Below the pieces are notes generated by a model, which searched no databases, had not been told where the DNA came from, and saw only the letters and a list, made by a program, of their open reading frames with translations. The translations under genes were made by a program, and so were the position numbers. Positions 1 through 5,728 of a stretch of 6,024 bases of DNA are shown in pieces. Numbering within the stretch: the stretch's first letter is position 1; every line of letters begins with the position of its first letter. Where the stretch lies: contig JAHWKC010000148.1 in assembly GCA_019348095.1 (NCBI GenBank), positions 1-6,024 on the forward strand, in the 5' to 3' direction. This DNA is from Pseudomonadota bacterium (lineage in GTDB: Bacteria; Pseudomonadota; Gammaproteobacteria; Xanthomonadales; Xanthomonadaceae).

Positions 1-1
1 G

Positions 2-706
2 CGGCACCTGGTGCAGGCCCGGGTCAAACGCCTGCTGATCGCCAATCGCACGCTGGTCCACGCGCAGGAACTGGCGAGCCGGCACGGCGGCGTCGCGCTG
101 CCGCTGGGCGAGGTCGACCGCCACCTCAACGAGGCCGACATCGTGCTGTCGGCCACCGCCAGCCACGAGCCGGTCCTGCACAAGCCGCAGGTCGCCGCCG
201 CGCTGGCCGCGCGCAAGCACCGCCCGATGCTGCTGCTCGATTTGGCGGTACCGCGCGACATCGCCAGCGACGTGGCCGAGCTCGACGACGTGTTCCTCTA
301 CACGGTCGACGACCTGGAGCGCGCGATCGAGGACAACCGCCACAGCCGCCGCACCGCGGCGATCGAAGCCGAGGCGATCATCGAGCTGCAGGTCGCGCGG
401 TTCATGGAGCACTTCGTCGCCAGCACCCGCACCGCACCGCTCAAGCGCCTGCGTGCGCATGGCGAGGCCGCGCGCGCGGAGGTGCTGGTCCGGGCCAGGC
501 AGCAGTTGGCCGCCGGTGAAGCGCCCGAGGAGGTGCTGAATTTCCTCGCCCACACCCTGACCAACCGCCTGCTGCACGCCCCGACCGTGGCGCTGCGCGA
601 CGCCGCGCTGAGCGGTGATGCCGACCTGGCGCGAGCGGCGGACAAGCTGTTTCCGGAAAGCAAGGAACGAGTGAGGAGTGAGGGAAGAGAGGAAGGAGAG
701 ACGTAG
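2..706 (+). CDS. hemA: Glutamyl-tRNA reductase, C-terminal 234 residues (5' end outside window)
   Basis: GluTR reduces glutamyl-tRNA(Glu) to glutamate-1-semialdehyde with NADPH, the first committed step of C5-pathway tetrapyrrole (haem) synthesis in the cytoplasm. The window opens in frame inside the NADPH-binding domain. Visible landmarks, numbered in the fragment, are IANRT (13-17), LSATAS (49-54), LDLAVPRDI (79-87), YTVDDLE (about 100-106) and the C-terminal dimerisation domain ending with [10 protein letters not shown] (186-195). All align by eye with E. coli HemA. About 180 N-terminal residues, including the catalytic cysteine domain, lie upstream. The last ~16 residues ([16 protein letters not shown]) are low-complexity and coincide with the left arm of an inverted repeat, so they are probably a repeat-derived tail rather than a conserved part of the enzyme. 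prfA follows 61 bases downstream, as in many gammaproteobacteria. Identity is very secure; the native C-terminus is less so. Confidence 0.95.
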   Translation, partial: RHLVQARVKRLLIANRTLVHAQELASRHGGVALPLGEVDRHLNEADIVLSATASHEPVLHKPQVAAALAARKHRPMLLLDLAVPRDIASDVAELDDVFLYTVDDLERAIEDNRHSRRTAAIEAEAIIELQVARFMEHFVASTRTAPLKRLRAHGEAARAEVLVRARQQLAAGEAPEEVLNFLAHTLTNRLLHAPTVALRDAALSGDADLARAADKLFPESKERVRSEGREEGET

Positions 707-754
707 GGGCCGTCGGTGCCCCGCTCTTTTCTCTCTCCTGCCCACTCGCCCACT
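670..754. repeat. Imperfect purine/pyrimidine inverted repeat between hemA and prfA
   Basis: The plus strand is almost pure purine at 670-700 (GAGTGAGGAGTGAGGG and on) and pyrimidine-rich at 724-754 (CTCTTTTCTCTCTCCTG and on). The reverse complement of the right arm matches the left arm at roughly two thirds of positions, with a 23-base loop at 701-723. It could fold as a long imperfect hairpin in mRNA or DNA. The left arm overlaps the hemA stop region and encodes the Glu/Arg/Gly-rich tail. It resembles GAGTGAG-type intergenic repeats that I recall from Lysobacter/Luteimonas genomes; that link is from memory. Confidence 0.6.
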
Positions 755-767
755 GTCCAGTCCTCTT

Positions 768-1853
<1,086 letters not shown>

Positions 1854-1865
1854 CCCGCTTTTTTG

Positions 1866-1937
1866 TGTAGGAGCGCCGTAAGTCGCGATAACCCCAATCA
1901 CCGAATTCGCGTTATCGCGACTCACGTCGCTCCTACA
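1866..1937. repeat. REP-type palindrome (27-bp arms), possible bidirectional terminator
   Basis: The arms at 1866-1892 and 1911-1937 are inverted copies matching at 25 of 27 positions, with an 18-base loop at 1893-1910. The ends read TGTAGGAGCG and CGCTCCTACA, the hallmark of a REP family I recall as abundant between genes in Xanthomonadaceae. A run of six T lies just upstream (1859-1864), right after the prfA stop. The hairpin sits at the prfA 3' end and probably stabilises or terminates the transcript. The function is inferred; the structure is directly visible. Confidence 0.85.
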
Positions 1938-1976
1938 GAACCCCCGTCGTCCCTTCGGCAGGCGTGCGCGCCCGGG

Positions 1977-1988
1977 TAAGCTCAGCGC
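1977..1988 (+). promoter_or_regulatory. Candidate -10 element for a leaderless GNAT transcript
   Basis: TAAGCT at 1977-1982 fits a TANNNT -10 hexamer and is followed by exactly six bases before the ATG at 1989, so transcription would start at or next to the A of the start codon. No Shine-Dalgarno is present. A weak -35 candidate, TTCGGC, is at 1954-1959 (17-base spacer). The same layout recurs before moaB. Confidence 0.4.
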
Positions 1989-2462
1989 ATGCACACTCAA
2001 ATCCGCCGCGCCGCTACCGGCGACGTCGACACCCTCGCCCCACTGTTCGACGCCTACCGCCGCTTCTATGGCCAAGCCGCCGACCTGCCGCGTGCCCGCG
2101 CCTGGCTGTGCGAACGGATGCGGCAGCACGAGTCGGTCGTGCTGCTGGCCGAGCGCGACGGCACTGCAGTGGGGTTCGTCCAGCTGTATCCGATGTTTTC
2201 CTCGGTGCGCACCGCACGCCTGTGGATCCTCAACGATCTCTACGTCGTTGAGTCCGCGCGCCGCAGCGGGGTCGCGCGGGCGCTGCTCGACGCCGCCGCG
2301 CAGTTCGCCCGCGCCGATGGCGCGGTGCGGATCACGCTGGAGACCGGCCGCGACAACGCCGCCGCGCGCGCGCTCTACCGTGCCGCCGGCTGGCACGAGG
2401 ATCAGAGCCAGTGGTACGGGCTGGACCTGGTCGATGCGGGCGACGGAGACGCCACGCGATGA
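1989..2462 (+). CDS. GNAT family N-acetyltransferase (157 aa)
   Basis: This is a single-domain acetyl-CoA-dependent N-acetyltransferase of the GNAT fold; the substrate cannot be told from sequence. The N-terminus IRRAATGDVDTLAPLFDAYRR (5-25) is the typical beta1-alpha1 start. LLAERDGTAVGFVQLYP (52-68) gives beta2-beta3. LNDLYVVESARRSGVARALL (81-100) carries motif A, with the acetyl-CoA pyrophosphate loop RRSGVA at 91-96 (R/Q-x-x-G-x-G/A). ITLETGRDNAAARALYRAAGW (115-135) is motif B, with the ALYRAAGW helix. The length is normal for a complete small GNAT. The ATG at 1989 is chosen because the conserved strand starts four residues in and a -10-like TAAGCT sits six bases upstream. Being flanked by REP-type elements suggests a monocistronic unit. 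The family call is secure; the specific function is unknown. Confidence 0.9.
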   Translation: MHTQIRRAATGDVDTLAPLFDAYRRFYGQAADLPRARAWLCERMRQHESVVLLAERDGTAVGFVQLYPMFSSVRTARLWILNDLYVVESARRSGVARALLDAAAQFARADGAVRITLETGRDNAAARALYRAAGWHEDQSQWYGLDLVDAGDGDATR

Positions 2463-2575
2463 CGCCGGCCGACCCGCACCGAAGCGCGCGCCGCACGATC
2501 GGCTTCTGTGCGTAAGGTGTGATCTGCACTGATCCGCTTTTTTCGCTTTGATCCGTGTCGAATGCTCTTGCCGTC

Positions 2576-2601
2576 AAGCTCGCGGCTGGAGCCGCTCCTA
2601 C
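2576..2601. repeat. REP-like hairpin upstream of moaB
   Basis: The sequence AAGCTCGCGGCTGGAGCCGC (from 2576) followed by TCCTAC contains the perfect stem GCGGCT/AGCCGC (2582-2587 and 2590-2595). Its reverse complement begins GTAGGAGCGGCT and contains CCGCGAGC, which shares the GTAGGAGCG head and CGCGA core with the palindrome at 1866-1937. It is a single REP unit rather than a facing pair. It lies where the -35 region of moaB would be and could also shield the 3' end of the upstream GNAT mRNA. Confidence 0.65.
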
Positions 2602-2617
2602 GCAGGCGCCGGCGCTT

Positions 2618-2629
2618 TACACTGCACGC
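2618..2629 (+). promoter_or_regulatory. Candidate -10 element for a leaderless moaB transcript
   Basis: TACACT at 2618-2623 matches TANNNT and is separated from the moaB ATG (2630) by six bases. There is no Shine-Dalgarno upstream of the ATG. No convincing -35 hexamer is seen; that position is at the edge of the REP-like hairpin. This supports the ATG at 2630 over the in-frame GTG at 2555. Confidence 0.4.
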
Positions 2630-3151
2630 ATGGGTATCGAGGCCGACTTCATTCCGCTGGGCATTTGCGTGCTGACCGTCTCCGACAGCCGCAGCGCCGA
2701 CACCGACACCAGCGGCGACTACCTGGTCCAGGCGCTGGGTGACGCCGGCCACCGCCTGGTCGACCGCGCGCTGCTGCGCGATGACCGCTACCAGCTTCGC
2801 GCGAGGGTGTCGCAATGGATCGCCGATGAGGCCATCGATGGGGTGCTGGTCACCGGCGGCACCGGCTTCACCGGTCGCGACTCCACGCCCGAGGCGCTGC
2901 TGCCGCTGCTCGACAAGGAGATGCCCGGCTTCGGCGAGCTGTTCCGCGCGATCAGCTTCGAGGAAATCGGCACGTCCACCTTGCAGTCGCGCGCGTTTGC
3001 CGGGCTGGCCAATGGCACCTTCGTGTTCTGCCTGCCGGGCTCGACCTCGGCCTGCCGCACCGCCTGGGAGAAGATCGTCCGCGCGCAGCTCGACGCCCGG
3101 ACCCGGCCGTGCAACCTCGCCAGCTTGCGGCCGCGCCTGCGCGAACGCTGA
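2630..3151 (+). CDS. moaB: Molybdenum cofactor biosynthesis protein B (173 aa)
   Basis: A MoaB/Mog-fold protein of molybdopterin metabolism. Members bind molybdopterin and, where active (MogA/Cnx1G), adenylylate it before molybdate insertion; in E. coli, Mog rather than MoaB carries this activity. Motifs: [12 protein letters not shown] (10-21); [20 protein letters not shown] (71-90) with the GGTG pterin-binding loop at 76-79 and Asp84; [20 protein letters not shown] (99-118); [14 protein letters not shown] (134-147); and the C-terminus [12 protein letters not shown] (152-163), which is characteristic of MoaB. The length agrees with E. coli MoaB (170 aa). The ATG at 2630 places the first beta strand correctly. 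The in-frame extension from 2555 translates a REP element and is rejected. No other mo- genes are in the window, so the gene stands alone here. Whether it works as the organism's molybdopterin adenylyltransferase is not decidable from this window. Confidence 0.93.
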   Translation: MGIEADFIPLGICVLTVSDSRSADTDTSGDYLVQALGDAGHRLVDRALLRDDRYQLRARVSQWIADEAIDGVLVTGGTGFTGRDSTPEALLPLLDKEMPGFGELFRAISFEEIGTSTLQSRAFAGLANGTFVFCLPGSTSACRTAWEKIVRAQLDARTRPCNLASLRPRLRER

Positions 3152-3244
3152 GCCGCCGATCGGAGCTGCGGGCAAGCCGAAGCGGGAGCGCGACGGCGTG
3201 CTCCGGCCGATCGACGGCTGACCTGCGACTTCGCACATTTTTCT
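3151..3244 (+). terminator. Structured region after moaB, candidate terminator
   Basis: An outer inverted repeat starts on the last base of the moaB stop: AGCCGCCGATCGG (3151-3163) pairs with CCGATCGACGGCT (3207-3219), 12 of 13 positions. Inside it is a smaller stem, GGAGC (3185-3189) with GCTCC (3200-3204). A short hairpin TGCGA-CT-TCGCA (3224-3235) follows, then CATTTTTCTTCT. The last stem plus the T-run has the shape of a weak intrinsic terminator. The whole block separates moaB from the buf operon. The structure is seen; termination is inferred. Confidence 0.45.
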
Positions 3245-3255
3245 TCTGTCGCGGC

Positions 3256-3280
3256 GTAACTCTGGCGCTCCTCGAACGAA
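3256..3280 (+). promoter_or_regulatory. Candidate ECF-sigma (SigF-like) promoter of the buf operon
   Basis: GTAAC at 3256-3260 and CGAA at 3277-3280 are separated by 16 bases. ECF-type promoters before DUF2282/DUF692 operons, such as the Caulobacter SigF regulon, are recalled as GTAACC-N16-CGAA, so this is close: T for the last C and one base shorter if the sixth -35 base is counted. A transcript from here would have a leader of about 75 bases, containing a CGGACC/GGTCCG hairpin (3321-3336) and AGGAG (3353-3357) six bases before the bufA ATG. The sigma gene itself is not in the window. Confidence 0.45.
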
Positions 3281-3363
3281 TGCTTCTGATACGGGAGGCG
3301 GCAACGCCTGCCGTCGCTGACGGACCGACCGGTCCGCCTCGACCCCACCCTCAGGAGAATTCC

Positions 3364-3678
3364 ATGTCCCGCATCCATGTCGCCGTCCCCGCCCTCGCCC
3401 TTGCCGCCGCACTCGGTGCCGCGCTCGCCACCGCACCGGCCGAAGCAGCCGACAAACCGACCGCGAAGGAAAAGTGCTACGGGATCGCGATGGCCGGCAA
3501 GAACGATTGCGCCGCCGGCCCCGGCACCACCTGCTCGGGCAGCTCGCGCAGCGACCACCAGGCCAATGCGTGGAAGTACGTGCCGGCCGGCACCTGCGAG
3601 CAGACCGCATCGAAGACCTCCCCGACCGGCCACGGGCAGCTGGTCGCGTTCACCGCGAAGAAGCCGGACCGCACGTAA
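3364..3678 (+). CDS. bufA: Bufferin precursor peptide, DUF2282 family (104 aa)
   Basis: Precursor of a bufferin, a ribosomal peptide whose cysteines are modified so that it binds copper in the periplasm. Residues 1-29 are a Sec signal peptide (MSRIHVAVP start, Ala/Leu-rich core, cleavage near AEA-A-D at 28-29). The mature part carries the four cysteines typical of the family: Cys38 in KEKCYG, Cys49 in GKNDCA, Cys57 in GTTCSG and Cys78 in PAGTCEQ. The [14 protein letters not shown] stretch is also diagnostic. In characterised bufferins the two central cysteines are, as I recall, turned into 5-thiooxazoles and the outer pair forms a disulfide; here they would be Cys49/Cys57 and Cys38/Cys78. The start is fixed by AGGAG at 3353-3357, six bases before the ATG, and by the signal peptide. 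bufB follows after 30 bases. The family is certain; metal specificity is inferred. Confidence 0.9.
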   Translation: MSRIHVAVPALALAAALGAALATAPAEAADKPTAKEKCYGIAMAGKNDCAAGPGTTCSGSSRSDHQANAWKYVPAGTCEQTASKTSPTGHGQLVAFTAKKPDRT

Positions 3679-3708
3679 GCGCGGCTGCCGCGTTCCGGAG
3701 CCCGTGAC

Positions 3709-4623
3709 ATGACGGCGTGCCCGCCCCTCCCCCGCATGCGCGCCGCGCCTGTCGCACGGCTTCCGGCGCGCGCCGGCCTGGGCTTCAAACCGCAGCATCT
3801 GCACGAGCTGCTGTCCGATGACGACCCGCCGGCATTCGTCGAGGTGCACGCGGAGAACTACATGGGCGCGGGCGGCGCCGCGCATGCCTGGCTCGACGAG
3901 ATTCGACAGCACATGCCGTTGTCGCTGCACGGCGTCGGCCTCTCGATTGGCGCCGAGGCGCCGTTGGACGAGACGCACCTGGACCGACTGGCGCGGCTGA
4001 TCGAGCGCCACCGCCCGCAGGTGTTCTCCGAGCACCTGGCCTGGTCGACCCATGACGGCCGCTTCCTCAGCGACCTGTTGCCGCTGCGCTACGACCTCGA
4101 CACGCTCGACCGCGTCTGCCGGCACGTCGATCGCGTGCAGGAGCGGCTCGGCCTGCGCATGCTGCTGGAGAACCCGAGCACGTACTTCGAATTCGCGGCG
4201 AGCACCATCGACGAAGCCGAGTTCGTTGCCAGCGTCGTGCAGCGCACCGGCTGCGGGCTGCTGCTCGATGTGAACAACGTCTACGTGTCCTGCCACAACG
4301 CGTCCTCCCCAAGCCGCCACCGCGATCCGCTCGCCTATATCGCAGCGCTGCCGCTGGGCGCGGTCGGCGAGATCCACCTGGCCGGCCACGCCGAAGAACG
4401 CGTGGACGAACACGACCTGTTGCTGATCGACCGGCACGGTGCGCCGGTCGCGGCCGCGGTGTGGGCCCTGTACGCACAGGTGCTGCGGCAGACCGGACCT
4501 GTGCCGACGCTGATCGAGTGGGACCACGATGTACCGGCGTACGCGCGCCTGCGCGCCGAGGCGCGGCAGGCCGATCGCGCACTCGCCGCGGCCGGCTCGA
4601 CCCTCACCGAGCGTGCGGCATGA
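3709..4623 (+). CDS. bufB: DUF692/MNIO multinuclear iron oxidase, bufferin-maturing enzyme (304 aa)
   Basis: A member of the MNIO (formerly DUF692) TIM-barrel family, which uses two or three iron ions and oxygen to modify cysteines of peptide substrates. Its likely substrate is the adjacent BufA, processed in the cytoplasm before export. Family blocks are intact: AGLGFKPQH (22-30), [11 protein letters not shown] (43-53), [10 protein letters not shown] (72-81), SEHLAW (107-112), [11 protein letters not shown] (152-162), [11 protein letters not shown] (184-194), EIHLAGH (221-227), DRHGAPV (241-247) and LIEWD (268-272). The His, Glu, Asp and Asn residues in these blocks include the iron ligands, so the enzyme looks active. 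GGAG (3697-3700) lies eight bases before the ATG at 3709; an in-frame ATG at 3736 is a possible alternative start closer to the conserved region. Its stop overlaps the bufC start in ATGA, implying coupled translation. MbnB of methanobactin synthesis belongs to the same superfamily. Confidence 0.93.
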   Translation: MTACPPLPRMRAAPVARLPARAGLGFKPQHLHELLSDDDPPAFVEVHAENYMGAGGAAHAWLDEIRQHMPLSLHGVGLSIGAEAPLDETHLDRLARLIERHRPQVFSEHLAWSTHDGRFLSDLLPLRYDLDTLDRVCRHVDRVQERLGLRMLLENPSTYFEFAASTIDEAEFVASVVQRTGCGLLLDVNNVYVSCHNASSPSRHRDPLAYIAALPLGAVGEIHLAGHAEERVDEHDLLLIDRHGAPVAAAVWALYAQVLRQTGPVPTLIEWDHDVPAYARLRAEARQADRALAAAGSTLTERAA

Positions 4624-5222
4624 ACAGCCCGCAGCGCGCGTTCGCCGCCGCTTTGCTGGATCCGCAGCCGCTGGTGCCGCCCGGGCTGCGTGTGACCGGC
4701 GGCGTCGATGCGGCACGCCGCTTCGCGGTGCATCGCAACAACACCTCCAGTGCGCTGACCGAGGCGCTGGCGACTGGATTTCCGGTCACGCGGGCGCTGG
4801 TCGGCGAGGCGTTTTTTCGCGCCATAGCATGCGCACGCATCGAGCGCGATCCACCGCGTTCGCCGGTGCTCAGTGAGTATGGCGCCGGGTTCGCCGAATT
4901 CATCGAGGGCTTCGCGCCGGCCGCGTCGGTGCCGTACCTGGCCGACATCGCCCGACTCGAATGCCTGCGGGTACAGGCGTTCCATGCCGCCGATGCGACT
5001 GCGCTCGGCAGCAAGGCATTTGCCGCTCTCGTCGCCGATCCCGCCCGGCTCACCGCGACGCGCCTGCGTCTGCACCCGGCGGCCCGCTGGCTGTGCTCGC
5101 CGCATGCAGTCTGGTCGCTCTGGAACGCACACCAGCACCTCGAAGACGCGGCCGACGCCGACCTGTCCGGCCTCGACCCGACCCGCGCCGAAGCCGTGCT
5201 GGTCGCGCGCCCGCAGCTGCGG
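4620..5222 (+). CDS. bufC: DUF2063 bufferin partner protein, 3' end lost at a chimeric junction (about 201 aa remain)
   Basis: BufC is the partner of the MNIO enzyme and is thought to recruit the precursor peptide. The ATG at 4620 overlaps the bufB stop by four bases. The N-terminal DUF2063 domain is clear: FAAALLDPQ (8-16), [18 protein letters not shown] (33-50), [13 protein letters not shown] (54-66), [21 protein letters not shown] (78-98) and [11 protein letters not shown] (104-114). A second region resembling the C-terminal part of the family runs to about residue 201 ([20 protein letters not shown] at 152-171, then [14 protein letters not shown]). BufC-type proteins are usually about 250 residues. 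Here homology ends at the palindrome 5210-5223. The frame stays open to a stop at 5637-5639 (339 codons in all), but the last ~138 residues are antisense to foreign gene fragments and are not BufC. The nearby genes make the role secure; the true C-terminus is missing. Confidence 0.85.
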
Positions 5223-5223
5223 G
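5210..5223. repeat. 14-bp perfect palindrome at the bufC/foreign junction
   Basis: CCCGCAGCTGCGGG is a perfect palindrome centred between 5216 and 5217. It lies exactly where BufC homology stops on the plus strand and the unrecognised minus-strand fragment stops. A strand switch at a short palindrome is a known route to inverted chimeras during amplification or library making. Chance occurrence in GC-rich DNA cannot be excluded. Confidence 0.7.
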
Positions 5224-5366
5224 TCGTCCGGGTCGGTCCCCCGGTCGAAGACCAGCTGCCAGTCGAGCAGCTCACGCCCGGGACGCCGGCGCCCGACCAC
5301 GCGGACACCTCCGGCGGGCGAGAGCCGGACGTGGTCGGTCCACGCGACGCTGGCCGTGACCTGCGA
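5211..5366 (-). other. Unrecognised coding fragment on the minus strand (about 52 residues)
   Basis: This continues in the same open frame as the bioD fragment but no longer resembles dethiobiotin synthetase. It contains the stretches [19 protein letters not shown] and [18 protein letters not shown]. The other frames here look like out-of-frame Arg/Ser/Pro-rich translation, so this frame is the most protein-like. It ends at the palindrome where the antisense of bufC begins. I do not recognise the family. It may be the interior of an actinobacterial gene joined by the same artefact as its neighbours, or simply an open frame without function. Confidence 0.35.
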
Positions 5367-5534
5367 GCGCACGACGTCGGCGAGGTCGCCGGGCGCGTCG
5401 TCGGGGATGCCGGTCTGACCGGGCTTGAGGACGGTGCACCGCTGGCCGCGCGAGAGCGCCAGTGCCGCGAGGGCGGCGGTGACGACGGTCTTGCCGACAC
5501 CGGTCCCGGTGCCGGTCACCAGCAGCGCGGTCAT
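5367..5534 (-). CDS. bioD: Dethiobiotin synthetase, N-terminal fragment (about 56 aa)
   Basis: BioD uses ATP and CO2 to close the ureido ring of dethiobiotin in biotin synthesis. The minus-strand ATG at 5534 starts [16 protein letters not shown], whose P-loop GTGTGVGKT lies at residues 8-16 with Lys15. The next hallmark, LKPGQTG (36-42), carries the family Lys37. Similarity continues to about residue 56 (PGDLADVVR) and then stops; a full BioD has about 220-240 residues. The ATG overlaps the stop of the upstream frame (ATGA), as inside a bio operon, and the few residues before it (RAVAR-stop) may be the tail of a preceding bio gene such as bioF. The frame stays open to 4335, but that part is foreign sequence and bufC antisense. 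The fragment cannot encode a working enzyme. Residue choice suggests an actinobacterial source. Confidence 0.8.
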
Positions 5535-5728
5535 CGGGCGACCGCCCGTCGTACGACGTCGGCGGCGAAGGCGTCGGGCGGGACCGGCAGCGACTGGAGC
5601 ACGGCTCCGGGCTCGCACTCCTTGGCCTCGGCCTCGTAGAGCAGCGACAGCGCCCGCTCCCGGGCCTCGCGCCGGCGGGAGCCGAGGCCGTCCGGGGACG
5701 GCCGCCGGCGGGCCCTGGCCTCAGGCAC
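5531..5728 (-). CDS. nusB: Transcription antitermination factor NusB, N-terminal fragment (65-codon frame)
   Basis: NusB binds boxA RNA with NusE (S10) in rRNA antitermination. The sequence [20 protein letters not shown] (16-35), followed by [13 protein letters not shown] (47-59), is the N-terminal helix region of actinobacterial-type NusB proteins. The likely start is the GTG at 5728, overlapping the efp stop by eight bases; there is no ATG in this frame after efp. NusB normally has about 130-150 residues, but here the frame ends after 65, and the last five (RAVAR) do not look like NusB. The break falls at or beside the palindrome 5547-5558, after which bioD starts immediately. efp-nusB order is common in Actinomycetota and Bacillota. 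This is therefore the 5' piece of a real gene joined to unrelated sequence. Confidence 0.75.
   Translation of the reverse strand: MPEARARRRPSPDGLGSRRREARERALSLLYEAEAKECEPGAVLQSLPVPPDAFAADVVRRAVAR
5547..5558. repeat. 12-bp perfect palindrome at the nusB/bioD junction
   Basis: CGTCGTACGACG is a perfect palindrome at the point where NusB similarity ends, about 13 bases from the bioD start. The adjoining ACGACGTCGGCG (5553-5564) recurs as a direct copy at 5371-5382, where BioD similarity ends. Confidence 0.7.

Noticed and set aside
678..767. Upstream in-frame extension of prfA (30 codons from the ATG at 678)
   Set aside because: It translates the pyrimidine arm of the repeat and overlaps hemA; the ATG at 768 puts PET and GGQ at the same residue numbers as in E. 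coli RF1.
2492..2543. Terminator after the GNAT gene (CGCAC/GTGCG and GATC/GATC stems, then six T)
   Set aside because: Stems are only 4-5 bp and the best one is about 25 bases from the T-run, too weak to list as a feature.
2555..2629. GTG start for moaB with a 25-residue extension
   Set aside because: The extension translates a REP-like hairpin; the ATG at 2630 fits the family length and has a -10-like element six bases upstream.
2788..4716. Long minus-strand open frame opposite moaB, bufA and bufB
   Set aside because: High-GC shadow of genuine genes on the other strand; composition is Arg/Ala/Gly-rich with no domain.
4335..5618. 427-codon minus-strand open frame read as one protein
   Set aside because: Only residues after the ATG at 5534 down to about 5367 match BioD; the rest is an unassigned fragment and the antisense of bufC and bufB.
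5223..5639. C-terminal 138 residues of the bufC open frame as real BufC sequence
   Set aside because: They are antisense to clear bioD and nusB coding sequence and lack family similarity.
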